Below are positions 55,184-63,406 of a stretch of DNA of 64,000 nucleotides, in pieces. Every line of letters starts with the position of its first letter. The first letter of the stretch is position 1. Origin of the DNA: Nonlabens sp. Ci31 (GTDB taxonomy: Bacteria; Bacteroidota; Bacteroidia; Flavobacteriales; Flavobacteriaceae); assembly GCF_012974865.1 (NCBI RefSeq), contig NZ_CP043633.1, positions 3,345,501-3,409,500 on the forward strand, given 5' to 3'. The notes below the pieces were generated by a model, which saw only the letters and a list, made by a program, of their open reading frames with translations, did no database searches and was not told where the DNA came from. The translations under genes were made by a program, and so were the position numbers.

Positions 55184-56134
55184 TTAATTCCTGTTCTCAA
55201 TATCCTTATACGCCTCAATAACTTTTTTCACCAATCTATGGCGCACCACATCGCTATCATCCAGGTACATCATTCCTACCCCGTTGACATTTTTAAGAAT
55301 TAAAAGAGCTTCTTTGAGTCCAGAAGTTACTCGGCGTGGTAAATCAATCTGCCCGGGGTCGCCAGTGATGAAAAATTTAGCATCTTTACCCATACGGGTC
55401 AAGAACATCTTCATTTGTGCATGAGTCGTATTTTGAGATTCATCGAGAATCACATAAGCATGATCTAGCGTTCTACCGCGCATAAAAGCGAGTGGTGCAA
55501 TTTGAATGGTTCCTTTTTCAATATAGGTTGTAAGGCGTTCGGCGGGAATCATATCCCGTAATGCATCATAAATAGGCTGCATATAAGGGTCTAATTTCTC
55601 TTTGAGATCTCCTGGAAGAAAACCTAAATTCTCTCCGGCTTCCACTGCTGGACGTGTAATAATGATACGCTTGACGCGTTTTTCTTTGAGGGCTTTTACC
55701 GCAAGTGCTACACCTATATACGTTTTACCTGTTCCTGCAGGACCTACCGCAAAAACCATATCGTTTTTCTTAGTAAGTTCTACCAGTTTGCGTTGGTTGG
55801 GAGTTTTAGGACGGATTAATATTCCAGAATTGCCATGAACTAAAATATCATCATGACCCTTACCCATGTCCTCATGACTTTTGTCACTAGTTAATAAACG
55901 CTCCATGACATCCTCGTCCATCTTATTGTATCTACCGAAGTGTGTCAACATCATCTGTATGCGTTTATCAAATTCTGCTAATTGCTCTTCATCTCCATAA
56001 ATTTTCATCGTGCTTCCACGAGCGACTATTTTTAACTTTGGAAAATGTGCTTTTAAGAAAGCGAGATTTTTATTTTTTACTCCAAAAAATTCTATTGGAT
56101 TTGACTCTGACAGGTCGATGATAAGTTCGTTCAA
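55184..56134 (-). CDS. phoH: PhoH-family ATPase
   Basis: 316 residues. Walker A GPAGTGKT (about 130-137) and Walker B ILDESQNTT (about 225) are intact, followed by the arginine-finger-like GDPGQIDLPRRVTSGL. An N-terminal KH-like domain (MNELIIDLSESNPIEFFG...) precedes it, giving the usual PhoH/PhoL layout. Such proteins are associated with RNA processing and ribosome assembly (with YbeY in many bacteria). It is monocistronic and diverges from the SAM-hydroxide gene 150 bp away. Confidence 0.93.
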   Translation of the reverse strand: MNELIIDLSESNPIEFFGVKNKNLAFLKAHFPKLKIVARGSTMKIYGDEEQLAEFDKRIQMMLTHFGRYNKMDEDVMERLLTSDKSHEDMGKGHDDILVHGNSGILIRPKTPNQRKLVELTKKNDMVFAVGPAGTGKTYIGVALAVKALKEKRVKRIIITRPAVEAGENLGFLPGDLKEKLDPYMQPIYDALRDMIPAERLTTYIEKGTIQIAPLAFMRGRTLDHAYVILDESQNTTHAQMKMFLTRMGKDAKFFITGDPGQIDLPRRVTSGLKEALLILKNVNGVGMMYLDDSDVVRHRLVKKVIEAYKDIENRN

Positions 56135-56284
56135 AAGCGGTAAATTAAGTAAGTAATTAAATGTTTAATTTTATAGTTTTGTCTAACAGTGAAAAACTGT
56201 TTGAAATTAGTGAAAAATGATTAATCCATAGAGCTCCTAAAGGATAATTTAACGACTATTTAATTAACAATTTTAAAATCCTTT

Positions 56285-57121
56285 ATGCCCATTATAACCC
56301 TTACAACCGATTTTGGCTGGAAAGATCCTTACGTAGGAGCGGTGAAAGGTGCTATATACAAAGAATTAGAAAACGTAAACATCGTTGATATCTCACACGA
56401 AGTAACGCCTTTCAACATTGCTGAGGCCGCTTACATTATTAAAAACGCCTACCACTCCTTTCCAGACGGCACCATACATATTATAGGAGTAGATGCAGAA
56501 CATACTCCTGAGAATATACATATCGCTGTTTTATTAAAAGAGCATTTTTTTATTTGTGCCGATAATGGCGTACTGGCTTTGATCATGAATAAGTTACGTC
56601 CAGAAAAACTGGTAGAGATCAACATCCATGATAGAATCTCTTCTAATTTTACCACATTAGATGCTTTTGTAAGTACAGCTTGTCACATAGCTCGCGGTGG
56701 AACCCTAGAGGTGATCGGTAAACCTATCACTCGTATTAGAGCCATATCTGGAGTTACTCCTAAAATATCTGAAACTAAAAATATTATTTACGGTCAGGTT
56801 ATTTACATTGATAATTATGGTAATTCTGTCGCCAATATCAATGAGGAGATTTTTGAACAAATAGGCAAAGGCCGTAAATTTGAGATCTCTGCTCGTAATG
56901 AACGATTTAATAAGATTTTCAAACGTTACAGCGATATCATTAACTTTGATGATGATGAGAAAAAACGCGATGTAGATGGAAAAGGTCTGGTTATCTTTAA
57001 CAGTGCCGGTTACATAGAAATCGCAACTTATAAGTCAAATCCGCTAACGGTAGGAAGCGCGAGTACTTTATTTGGATTGCAAATTAATGCACCAGTAATT
57101 ATTACATTTAAGGAATCATGA
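56285..57121 (+). CDS. SAM hydroxide adenosyltransferase / SAM-dependent chlorinase-fluorinase family protein
   Basis: 278 residues of the DUF62 family. ITLTTDFGWKDPYVGAVKGAIY and ADNGVLALI carry the conserved SAM-binding residues, and YIDNYGNSVANI is the C-terminal family block. Most members hydrolyse S-adenosylmethionine to adenosine and methionine with hydroxide as nucleophile; halogenation is rare. It is the first gene of a four-gene plus-strand run that ends in gldF and gldG, overlapping the next start by four bases (ATGA). Confidence 0.9.
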   Translation: MPIITLTTDFGWKDPYVGAVKGAIYKELENVNIVDISHEVTPFNIAEAAYIIKNAYHSFPDGTIHIIGVDAEHTPENIHIAVLLKEHFFICADNGVLALIMNKLRPEKLVEINIHDRISSNFTTLDAFVSTACHIARGGTLEVIGKPITRIRAISGVTPKISETKNIIYGQVIYIDNYGNSVANINEEIFEQIGKGRKFEISARNERFNKIFKRYSDIINFDDDEKKRDVDGKGLVIFNSAGYIEIATYKSNPLTVGSASTLFGLQINAPVIITFKES

Positions 57122-57414
57122 TTGTACGAATTGTAAATATGCATTTTAAAGAAACTGCTGTAGGTAAGTTTCAAAATATGTTTGATGCTTATAAGGAACA
57201 AATCAGGAATCAGCCTGGATGTAGCTTTTTAGAATTGTATCAAGATAAAGATGACGAGCAACGTTTTTACACCTACAGTTATTGGGAAAATGAAGACGCA
57301 TTAAATAAATACAGAAATAGTGCGTTGTTTGAAGAAGTATGGCCGCAAACTAAAGCACTTTTTGATCAAAAACCACAAGCCAATTCGGTCGTAAAAATTC
57401 ACAGCCTTTTATGA
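57118..57414 (+). CDS. Antibiotic-biosynthesis-monooxygenase-fold protein
   Basis: 98 residues, a ferredoxin-like ABM fold: MIVRIVNMHFKETAVGKFQNMFDAYKEQIRNQPGCSFLELYQDKDDEQRFYTYSYWENEDAL. Members include quinol monooxygenases and heme-degrading enzymes, but the catalytic details here are not evident. It overlaps both neighbours by four bases (ATGA at each end), so it is translationally coupled to the SAM-hydroxide gene upstream and gldF downstream. Confidence 0.82.
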   Translation: MIVRIVNMHFKETAVGKFQNMFDAYKEQIRNQPGCSFLELYQDKDDEQRFYTYSYWENEDALNKYRNSALFEEVWPQTKALFDQKPQANSVVKIHSLL

Positions 57415-58139
57415 AATCGATTTTCCTCAAAGAACTCAACGGATTTTTTGCTAGCCTAACCGGATACTTAGTCATAGGTATTTTCCTTATGATCAGTAGT
57501 TTGTTTGTCTTTGTATTTAAAGGCGAGTACAATATTCTAGATTACGGCTTTGCAGACCTAGCGCCTTTCTTTCTGATTATTCCTTGGTTATTTATGTTCT
57601 TAATTCCAGCGATTACCATGCGCAGCTTTACCATAGAACGCAACTTAGGAACCTTAGAAATGTTAGTGACTAGACCTATTTCCACTAGAAAATTAGTGGC
57701 TGGTAAATATTTGGCTTCCCTAGTTTTAATTGTCATTGCCTTAGTGCCTACATTGGTTTATGTATGGAGCTTAGGACAATTAGGAGAGACGGCAAACAAC
57801 CTCGATTACGGCAGCACATTTGGTAGTTATCTAGGTGCTATATTACTGGCGATGAGTTATACGGCTATAGGTATTTTTAGTTCCACAGTAACTTCTAATC
57901 AGGTGGTCGCTTTTTTACTGGCCGCTGTGCTGTGTTTTATTCTTTATTTTGGCTTTGAAGGACTTTCTAGTTATTTGTCAGACAGTGATTTTCTGGCCTC
58001 ATTAGGACTTAAATATCACTATGAAAGTATGGCCAGAGGTGTGATCGATACTCGTGATGTGATCTACTTTTTAAGTGTTGCTGTTTTGTTTTTCGCTTTA
58101 AGCGAAATTTCACTAAAATCAATCTCCTCAAAACGATAA
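57411..58139 (+). CDS. gldF: Gliding motility ABC transporter permease GldF
   Basis: 242 residues with about six membrane segments. MKSIFLKELNGFFASLTGYLVIG and MRSFTIERNLGTLEMLVTRPISTRKLVAGKYLASL are hallmarks of GldF and of ABC-2-type permeases such as NosY. With GldG and the ATPase GldA (not in this window) it is an ABC transporter needed for gliding in Flavobacterium johnsoniae. It overlaps the ABM gene by four bases and ends 2 bp before gldG. Confidence 0.95.
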   Translation: MKSIFLKELNGFFASLTGYLVIGIFLMISSLFVFVFKGEYNILDYGFADLAPFFLIIPWLFMFLIPAITMRSFTIERNLGTLEMLVTRPISTRKLVAGKYLASLVLIVIALVPTLVYVWSLGQLGETANNLDYGSTFGSYLGAILLAMSYTAIGIFSSTVTSNQVVAFLLAAVLCFILYFGFEGLSSYLSDSDFLASLGLKYHYESMARGVIDTRDVIYFLSVAVLFFALSEISLKSISSKR

Positions 58140-58141
58140 CT

Positions 58142-59839
58142 ATGAAAAAAACCTATACCAGCTTTATCGTGGTCGTCATCGTGTTAATTCTGTTGAACCT
58201 GTTATCTAGATCTGTTTACCAGCGTTTTGATCTTACCAAAGACAGCCGTTATACCCTAAGTGAAGAAACAGAAAAAGTGCTGGAACAAGCTTACAAACCT
58301 ATTATTATAGATGTTTTTCTGGATGGTGAGTTGCCCGGAGAATTCCGTAAACTGAAGTTGGAAACAGGTCAGTTTCTAGAAGAACTAGCAGCGATACATC
58401 CTAATTTGAAATATGATTTTATCAATCCCATTGAAGGTGCTTCACAACAAGAAACCGAACAGATTACAGCACAACTAGCCAAAAGCGGCGTAAGAGGAGC
58501 TATAGCTACTATTCAAGAAGGAGGGAAAAGTACTAAGGTTACTGTTTTTCCATACGCACTAATTCTTTACGACGGTAAAACTATTGCTGTACCGCTTCTA
58601 AAAACTGTAGCTCGCGCAACTGCGGAAGAACGAGTGAATTCCAGTATCCAACAATTAGAATATCAATTTGCTGATGGGTTGCGTAAAGCTTCTCAAAAAA
58701 AGACTAAAACGGTAGCTTTCCTAAGAGATAGCGGCACCTTGTCTGATTTAAAAATCGGCGATTTTATTAAAAGTATTCAAGAATATTATAGAGCAGCACC
58801 CTTTGGGATCGAATTTGTGATAACTAGTGATTCTATACAACCTCAACAGGTTTTGAAATCTTTGAATAAATTTGACCTTGTGGTGGATCCAAAACCTACA
58901 GAAGCTTACAGCGAGACCAAGAAATACATACTGGATCAATACCTTATGCAAGGTGGGAAGTTGCTTCTAGCGATTGACCCTGTAATTATGGAAAACGACA
59001 GTCTTTCCAATCAAGAAGCAAAAGCATATCCTGTACCAAGAAAGCTGAATCTAGACGACATGCTCTTTAGGTATGGCTTGCGATTGAACAATGGCCTCGT
59101 AAAAGATTTACAACATGCACCTATTGCACTAGCAACGGGTCAAGGCCGCAATACACAATACGAAGCTTATGCCTGGCCCTACTACCCTATTTCTAAGACT
59201 TCGTTAGATACAAGTGCAACAGCTCAATTCATTACTAAAAATCTAGAAGATGTCAAGTTTGAATATACAGGAACCATAGACACTTTAAAAAACGGAATTA
59301 AAAAAACGATATTACTAAGCACTTCTTCTAAAACCCAAGTGATGACCTTACCCGCTTTAATTTCCTTAGCAGAAATAGGTCAAGAAATCAATCCAGAAAC
59401 TTATAACCGATCCCATTTACCTCTAGCCGTGCTCGCCGAAGGTTCTTTTACCAGCGCCTATAAAAACCGAGTGAAACCGGTCAACTTGAAAGGAAGCCTA
59501 GATCAAGGAAAAAATGCCGCGATAGTACTAATAGCAGATGGTGATGTTCTTAAAAATCAAGTAGACCGAGGAGAAGCTCAAGAACTAGGCTACGACATGA
59601 GAACTGGACAATTATACGGCAACAAGGAATTCTTAATGAATACGGTCAACTACCTGCTCGACGACACCAGACTCATCAAGCTGCGCAACAAAGACATCAA
59701 AATTCCTTTCCTAGACACTAAAAAAATAATTGACCAGAAATTCAAATGGCAGTTGATCAATGTGGTCCTTCCGTTGCTTTTGGTCGCTGGTTTTGGTTTT
59801 GTATTTATGTGGTTAAGAAAAAGGAAGTATGCCGTTTAA
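58142..59839 (+). CDS. gldG: Gliding motility ABC transporter auxiliary protein GldG
   Basis: 565 residues. N-terminal membrane anchor (about 5-27), a large periplasmic domain (FDLTKDSRYTLSEETEKVL..., the GldG/IFT52-like fold with KLLLAIDPV) and a C-terminal membrane segment (about 540-560, NVVLPLLLVAGFGFVFMWL). It partners GldF. It begins 2 bp after gldF and is the last gene of the overlapping four-gene operon. The tandem repeat array starts about 150 bp after its stop. Confidence 0.95.
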   Translation: MKKTYTSFIVVVIVLILLNLLSRSVYQRFDLTKDSRYTLSEETEKVLEQAYKPIIIDVFLDGELPGEFRKLKLETGQFLEELAAIHPNLKYDFINPIEGASQQETEQITAQLAKSGVRGAIATIQEGGKSTKVTVFPYALILYDGKTIAVPLLKTVARATAEERVNSSIQQLEYQFADGLRKASQKKTKTVAFLRDSGTLSDLKIGDFIKSIQEYYRAAPFGIEFVITSDSIQPQQVLKSLNKFDLVVDPKPTEAYSETKKYILDQYLMQGGKLLLAIDPVIMENDSLSNQEAKAYPVPRKLNLDDMLFRYGLRLNNGLVKDLQHAPIALATGQGRNTQYEAYAWPYYPISKTSLDTSATAQFITKNLEDVKFEYTGTIDTLKNGIKKTILLSTSSKTQVMTLPALISLAEIGQEINPETYNRSHLPLAVLAEGSFTSAYKNRVKPVNLKGSLDQGKNAAIVLIADGDVLKNQVDRGEAQELGYDMRTGQLYGNKEFLMNTVNYLLDDTRLIKLRNKDIKIPFLDTKKIIDQKFKWQLINVVLPLLLVAGFGFVFMWLRKRKYAV

Positions 59840-59998
59840 CATCTCTTAGGCAGCCATACCGTTGCACTATCAAAATAGAAATGGAACGGTTTTGCCTTAA
59901 TAGAATTACTTCTACTTCAAAAGAGTATAACAGCTCCTCTCCTGTTTTGAAAGCTGTGCAAAGTGAGTGCAACGAGCTTTGGTCAAAAAGGTTGAAAA

Positions 59999-60052
59999 AT
60001 GCTGGATATTTTCAAAAAAACTAAAATTAACTCTGCAGCTAGACAAAACTAA
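59999..60052 (+). other. Repeat-unit mini-ORF, unit 1 (17 codons)
   Basis: Potential peptide MLDIFKKTKINSAARQN. It lacks one Ala codon of the other units. Whether any is translated is unknown. Confidence 0.3.
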
Positions 60053-60206
60053 AAAATACGTCCCAAATTTACCTGTAATCTAGTAACAATCGAGATGAGT
60101 TTACTTCACCAGAATTACTATTTCCTAAAGGGTAGAATTAATTCTACACTTTGGGAAATGCAAGAAATAAAAAAGCTCCTTTCTCCATGAAGAGAAAAGG
60201 TTGAAA

Positions 60207-60263
60207 ATGCTGGATATTTTCAAAAAAACTAAAATCAACTCTGCAGCAGCCAGACAAACCTAA
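60207..60263 (+). other. Repeat-unit mini-ORF, unit 2 (18 codons)
   Basis: Potential peptide MLDIFKKTKINSAAARQT. Differs from units 3 and 4 by one silent change and one Asn-to-Thr change. Confidence 0.3.
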
Positions 60264-60418
60264 AAAATACGTCCCAAATTTACCTGTAATCTAGTAAGAA
60301 TCGAGATGAGTTTACTTCACCAGAACTACTATTTCCTAAAGGGTAGAATTAATTCTACCCTTTGGGAAATGCAAGAAATAAAAAAGCTCCTTTCTCCATG
60401 AAGAGAAAAGGTTGAAAA

Positions 60419-60475
60419 ATGCTGGATATTTTCAAAAAAACTAAAATCAACTCTGCAGCAGCTAGACAAAACTAA
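60419..60475 (+). other. Repeat-unit mini-ORF, unit 3 (18 codons)
   Basis: Potential peptide MLDIFKKTKINSAAARQN, the same as unit 4. Confidence 0.3.
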
Positions 60476-60630
60476 AAAATACGTCCCAAATTTACCTGTA
60501 ATCTAGTAACAATCGAGATGAGTTTACTTCACCAGAACTACTATTTCCTAAAGGGTAGAATTAATTCTACCCTTTGGAAAATGCAAGAAATAAAAAAGCT
60601 CCTTTCTCCATGAAGAGAAAAGGTTGAAAA

Positions 60631-60687
60631 ATGCTGGATATTTTCAAAAAAACTAAAATCAACTCTGCAGCAGCTAGACAAAACTAA
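60631..60687 (+). other. Repeat-unit mini-ORF, unit 4 (18 codons)
   Basis: Potential peptide MLDIFKKTKINSAAARQN, the same as unit 3. Confidence 0.3.
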
Positions 60688-60803
60688 AAAATACGTCCTA
60701 AATTTACCTGTAATCTAGTAAGAATCGAGATGAGTTTACTTGATCAGAACTACTATTTCCTAAAGGGTAGAATTAATTCTACCCTTTGGGAAATGCAAGA
60801 AAT

Positions 60804-60840
60804 AAAAAAGCTCCTTTCTCCATGAAGAGAAAGAAGCTTT
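60804..60840 (-). terminator. Terminator of ychF, at the end of the repeat array
   Basis: 14-bp stem AAAGCTCCTTTCTC with GAGAAAGAAGCTTT (one mismatch), six-base loop, then a T-run on the minus strand, 25 bp after the ychF stop. Each repeat unit carries a similar but shorter version. Confidence 0.85.
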
Positions 60841-60864
60841 AATTTTATCAATAGATCTTATAAC

Positions 60865-61959
60865 CTAAACATTAAACAAAAAGTGCATCACATCACCATC
60901 CTGTACAATGTATTCTTTACCTTCTACTTTGAGCTTTCCAGCTTCTTTCACTTTCGCTTCAGAGCCAAATTCTACGTAAGTATCGTATTTGATCACCTCT
61001 GCACGTATAAATCCTTTTTCAAAGTCGGTATGTATTACTCCAGCAGCTTGTGGTGCTGTAGAACCTACATTAATAGTCCATGCTCTTACTTCTTTTACAC
61101 CAGCCGTAAAATAGGTTTGCTGATGGAGTAACTGGTAGGCACTACGTATCAATTTTGCACTACCGGGCTCTTCTAGTCCCATGTCTGCGAGAAATTCTTT
61201 ACGTTCTTCAAAGTCTTCTAATTCGGTAATGTCAGCTTCTGTTCCTACAGCAAGCACAAGAACCTCCGCATTTTCATCTTTTACAGCATCTCTAACAAGA
61301 TCTACATACTTATTTCCAGAAACAGCAGACTCGTCATCTACGTTACATAGGTACATCACTGGTTTATCAGTGATAAATTGTAAAGGCTTTACAAACTCTG
61401 CTCTTACCTCATCGCTCAATTCTACCGCACGTACAGAAATACCAGCTTCTAAGGCAGCTTTAATTTTTACTAAAGCTTCTTCTTCTTTAATAGCTTCTTT
61501 ATTACCAGTTCTGGCAGCTCTTTTTACTTTTTCCAGTTTTTTATCTACGGTTTCTAGATCTTTTAATTGCAATTCTATATCGATGGTTTCTTTATCACGT
61601 ATAGGGTCTACATGACCATCTACATGGATAATGTTGTCATTATCAAAACAACGCAACACATGAATAATTGCATCTGTCTCCCGTATGTTCCCAAGAAACT
61701 GATTTCCCAATCCTTCTCCTTTACTCGCTCCTTTTACAAGACCTGCTATATCTACGATCTCTACCGTTGCTGGCATCACACGTTCTGGATTAACCAGTTC
61801 TTCTAATTTCTTAAGACGTGCATCTGGCACGTTTACTACTCCTACATTGGGTTCTATGGTACAAAACGGAAAGTTGGCACTTTGGGCTTTGGCATTTGAT
61901 AAACAGTTAAAAAGAGTTGATTTACCTACATTAGGTAGTCCTACGATTCCAGCTTTCAT
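60865..61959 (-). CDS. ychF: Ribosome-associated ATPase YchF (OLA1-type)
   Basis: 364 residues, the standard YchF length. Walker A GLPNVGKSTLFN (about 7-18) and DIAGLVKGASKGEGLGNQFL (G3 region), where the expected NKxD motif is replaced (YLCNVDDES), as in all YchF, giving ATP rather than GTP preference. A coiled-coil insert (KLEKVKRAARTGNKEAIKEEEALVKIK) and a C-terminal TGS domain (AAGVIHTDFEKGFIRAEVIKYDTYVEFG) follow. It is monocistronic; its terminator is fused to the last repeat unit downstream. Confidence 0.97.
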   Translation of the reverse strand: MKAGIVGLPNVGKSTLFNCLSNAKAQSANFPFCTIEPNVGVVNVPDARLKKLEELVNPERVMPATVEIVDIAGLVKGASKGEGLGNQFLGNIRETDAIIHVLRCFDNDNIIHVDGHVDPIRDKETIDIELQLKDLETVDKKLEKVKRAARTGNKEAIKEEEALVKIKAALEAGISVRAVELSDEVRAEFVKPLQFITDKPVMYLCNVDDESAVSGNKYVDLVRDAVKDENAEVLVLAVGTEADITELEDFEERKEFLADMGLEEPGSAKLIRSAYQLLHQQTYFTAGVKEVRAWTINVGSTAPQAAGVIHTDFEKGFIRAEVIKYDTYVEFGSEAKVKEAGKLKVEGKEYIVQDGDVMHFLFNV

Positions 61960-62096
61960 GTGTAAAATTGTTTGTTATTATTCCGCTTTCTTTTTGTCAA
62001 AAAAAATACAAATTTATACTGAACTTGACTTTCTGCGAAAGCTTGCAAATATAAGGTTTCCATAAACATATAATAATTTTTATGACCCCATAGCGC

Positions 62097-62130
62097 ATAA
62101 AAAAATCTGCCTCTAAGGGATACAGATTTT
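62097..62130 (-). terminator. Terminator of the DUF4252 operon
   Basis: Stem AAAATCTG/CAGATTTT with a 13-base loop, then T residues on the minus strand, about 20 bp after the stop. Confidence 0.75.
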
Positions 62131-62150
62131 ATAAAGTGCAAGGAAACTAA

Positions 62151-62795
62151 TTATCCCTTATTACCTGCCATATTTGAGGTGTCAATTCCTTTTGATTCTA
62201 GCATCTCTTTCATTGCGGCTTCATCGATGTCCACATTATCCTTCGTATCAATTCCCATAGTTTCTAAAATCCCTTTCATACCTGCGGGATCTATATCTAT
62301 CTTCTCCAATTCTTTCATCATCTTCATCATTCCAGAAAGGTTCATGTCTTTACCTAAAATACGAGCGACGCCCATTCCCATATCATCTGAAGTACCGAAA
62401 ACGATAATTTCATCTATAGAATCTTTATCACCTTGATAAAGGAATTTAGCCTTCATTCCATCTTGATTATGGGTCATTAAAGTTTTATACTTTTCACCCT
62501 TTAAAATGTTGTTGAGTTGGGCGCTTTCTTTTTCAAAAGTAACAACGTTCTTATCTGTTTTAGGGTATACTAATATATTTACTTTACTGACAGAGTTATA
62601 AGCTTTTTGTGCATCTTCAGAAAGCTTGCTGTCGTCTATTCCTAGAATCGTTTTAGGTATAGAGGTACTTATAAACCCTTCTTTTTCGCCACTATCTACG
62701 ATGTAGCTTTGAAGCGTTGGGTCGGAGTCACAGGAGGTAAGTGCTGCCGTAGCAGCAAGTGTTAAAAGGACTATTTTTAAAATGATCTTATTCAT
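62151..62795 (-). CDS. DUF4252 lipoprotein
   Basis: 214 residues. Lipoprotein signal peptide with lipobox LTSC (C22). The DUF4252 core (SKVNILVYPKTDKNVVTFEKESAQLNNILKGEKYKTLMTHNQDG...) is followed by a C-terminal part with internal repeats (GMKGILETMGIDTKDNVD, AMKEMLESKGIDTSNM), rich in Met and Asp. The role is unknown. It is the last of a minus-strand run of sigma factor, membrane protein and two DUF4252 genes, 49 bp after the other DUF4252 gene, so likely co-regulated. Confidence 0.85.
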   Translation of the reverse strand: MNKIILKIVLLTLAATAALTSCDSDPTLQSYIVDSGEKEGFISTSIPKTILGIDDSKLSEDAQKAYNSVSKVNILVYPKTDKNVVTFEKESAQLNNILKGEKYKTLMTHNQDGMKAKFLYQGDKDSIDEIIVFGTSDDMGMGVARILGKDMNLSGMMKMMKELEKIDIDPAGMKGILETMGIDTKDNVDIDEAAMKEMLESKGIDTSNMAGNKG

Positions 62796-62844
62796 AATGA
62801 GTAGTTTTTGAGATTAACAATACATGGACTTATTAAGTAACCAT

Positions 62845-63375
62845 CTATTCTTTAGTAGCGTCTTCAATTTGTTTTTGTCCAGGTACATTCATCATCTTAG
62901 TAAGTTTAGAAATTTGACCTAGATCGATATTTCCAGTTATTTTCATTACTATAGCTTCTGGATTAGCAGTATTCATAGTTTCATCGATGATCATTACCAG
63001 TGCTTGAATTTTCTTTGGCGTGTTGCCTTTCTTTACGTAGAATGCAAAATCTTGATCATCCTCTTTTACACTCATCAATTTTACAAGACCATTACTCTTT
63101 ACATAGGCATTTGCAATGCTGATCATTTTCTTAGCACTATCTGAATTAGAGGTGGTGTAAAAACGTGCGTCTTTAAGACTGTTCAACAATTCTTTACCTG
63201 CTTTTAAATTTTCATCTTGGATATCCATATCCATCTCTGCGAGTAGTTCAAAGGCATCTTTGGTTACTACAGTTTCTTTAATATTTTTTAGGGAACCCAT
63301 CTTTTCAAATGCGTCCTGAGCAAATAATGGGGTTGCCATTACTGCGAGTACTAAGGTGAGGATTAACTTTTTCAT
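62845..63375 (-). CDS. DUF4252 secreted protein
   Basis: 176 residues with signal peptide MKKLILTLVLAVMATPLFAQ and a DUF4252 domain (NLKAGKELLNSLKDARFYTTSNSDSAKKMISIANAYVKSNGLVKLMSVKEDDQDFAFYVKKGNTPKKIQ). The domain is common next to ECF sigma factors in flavobacteria, and its role is not known. Unlike its neighbour it has no lipobox, so it is probably periplasmic. It follows the putative anti-sigma gene after 31 bp. Confidence 0.87.
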   Translation of the reverse strand: MKKLILTLVLAVMATPLFAQDAFEKMGSLKNIKETVVTKDAFELLAEMDMDIQDENLKAGKELLNSLKDARFYTTSNSDSAKKMISIANAYVKSNGLVKLMSVKEDDQDFAFYVKKGNTPKKIQALVMIIDETMNTANPEAIVMKITGNIDLGQISKLTKMMNVPGQKQIEDATKE

Positions 63376-63406
63376 GTTGACTTTTATTAAATTGTGATTG
63401 AGATTA

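Larger units (their letters stand above)
59990..60832. repeat. Four-copy ~211-bp tandem repeat array
   Basis: Units at 59990-60198, 60199-60409, 60410-60621 and 60622-60832, differing from each other by only a few bases. Each contains a 24-bp palindrome (arms AAGGGTAGAATT and its complement; 60128, 60339, 60551 and 60763 are its starts, with one mismatch in the first), a minus-strand TAnnTTTG box, a short plus-strand ORF, and a terminator-like hairpin at its end. Unit length differences come mainly from small indels, one of them a 3-bp in-frame codon. Confidence 0.92.
59840..60864. other. 1025-bp region between convergent gldG and ychF, filled by a repeat array
   Basis: No long frame. Most of it (59990-60832) is four tandem copies of a ~211-bp unit, with a degenerate fifth just upstream (about 59896-59989). 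Confidence 0.85.

Noticed and set aside
59990..60832. CRISPR-like array
   Set aside because: Units are ~211 bp and identical throughout, with no short repeat/unique spacer alternation and no cas genes nearby.
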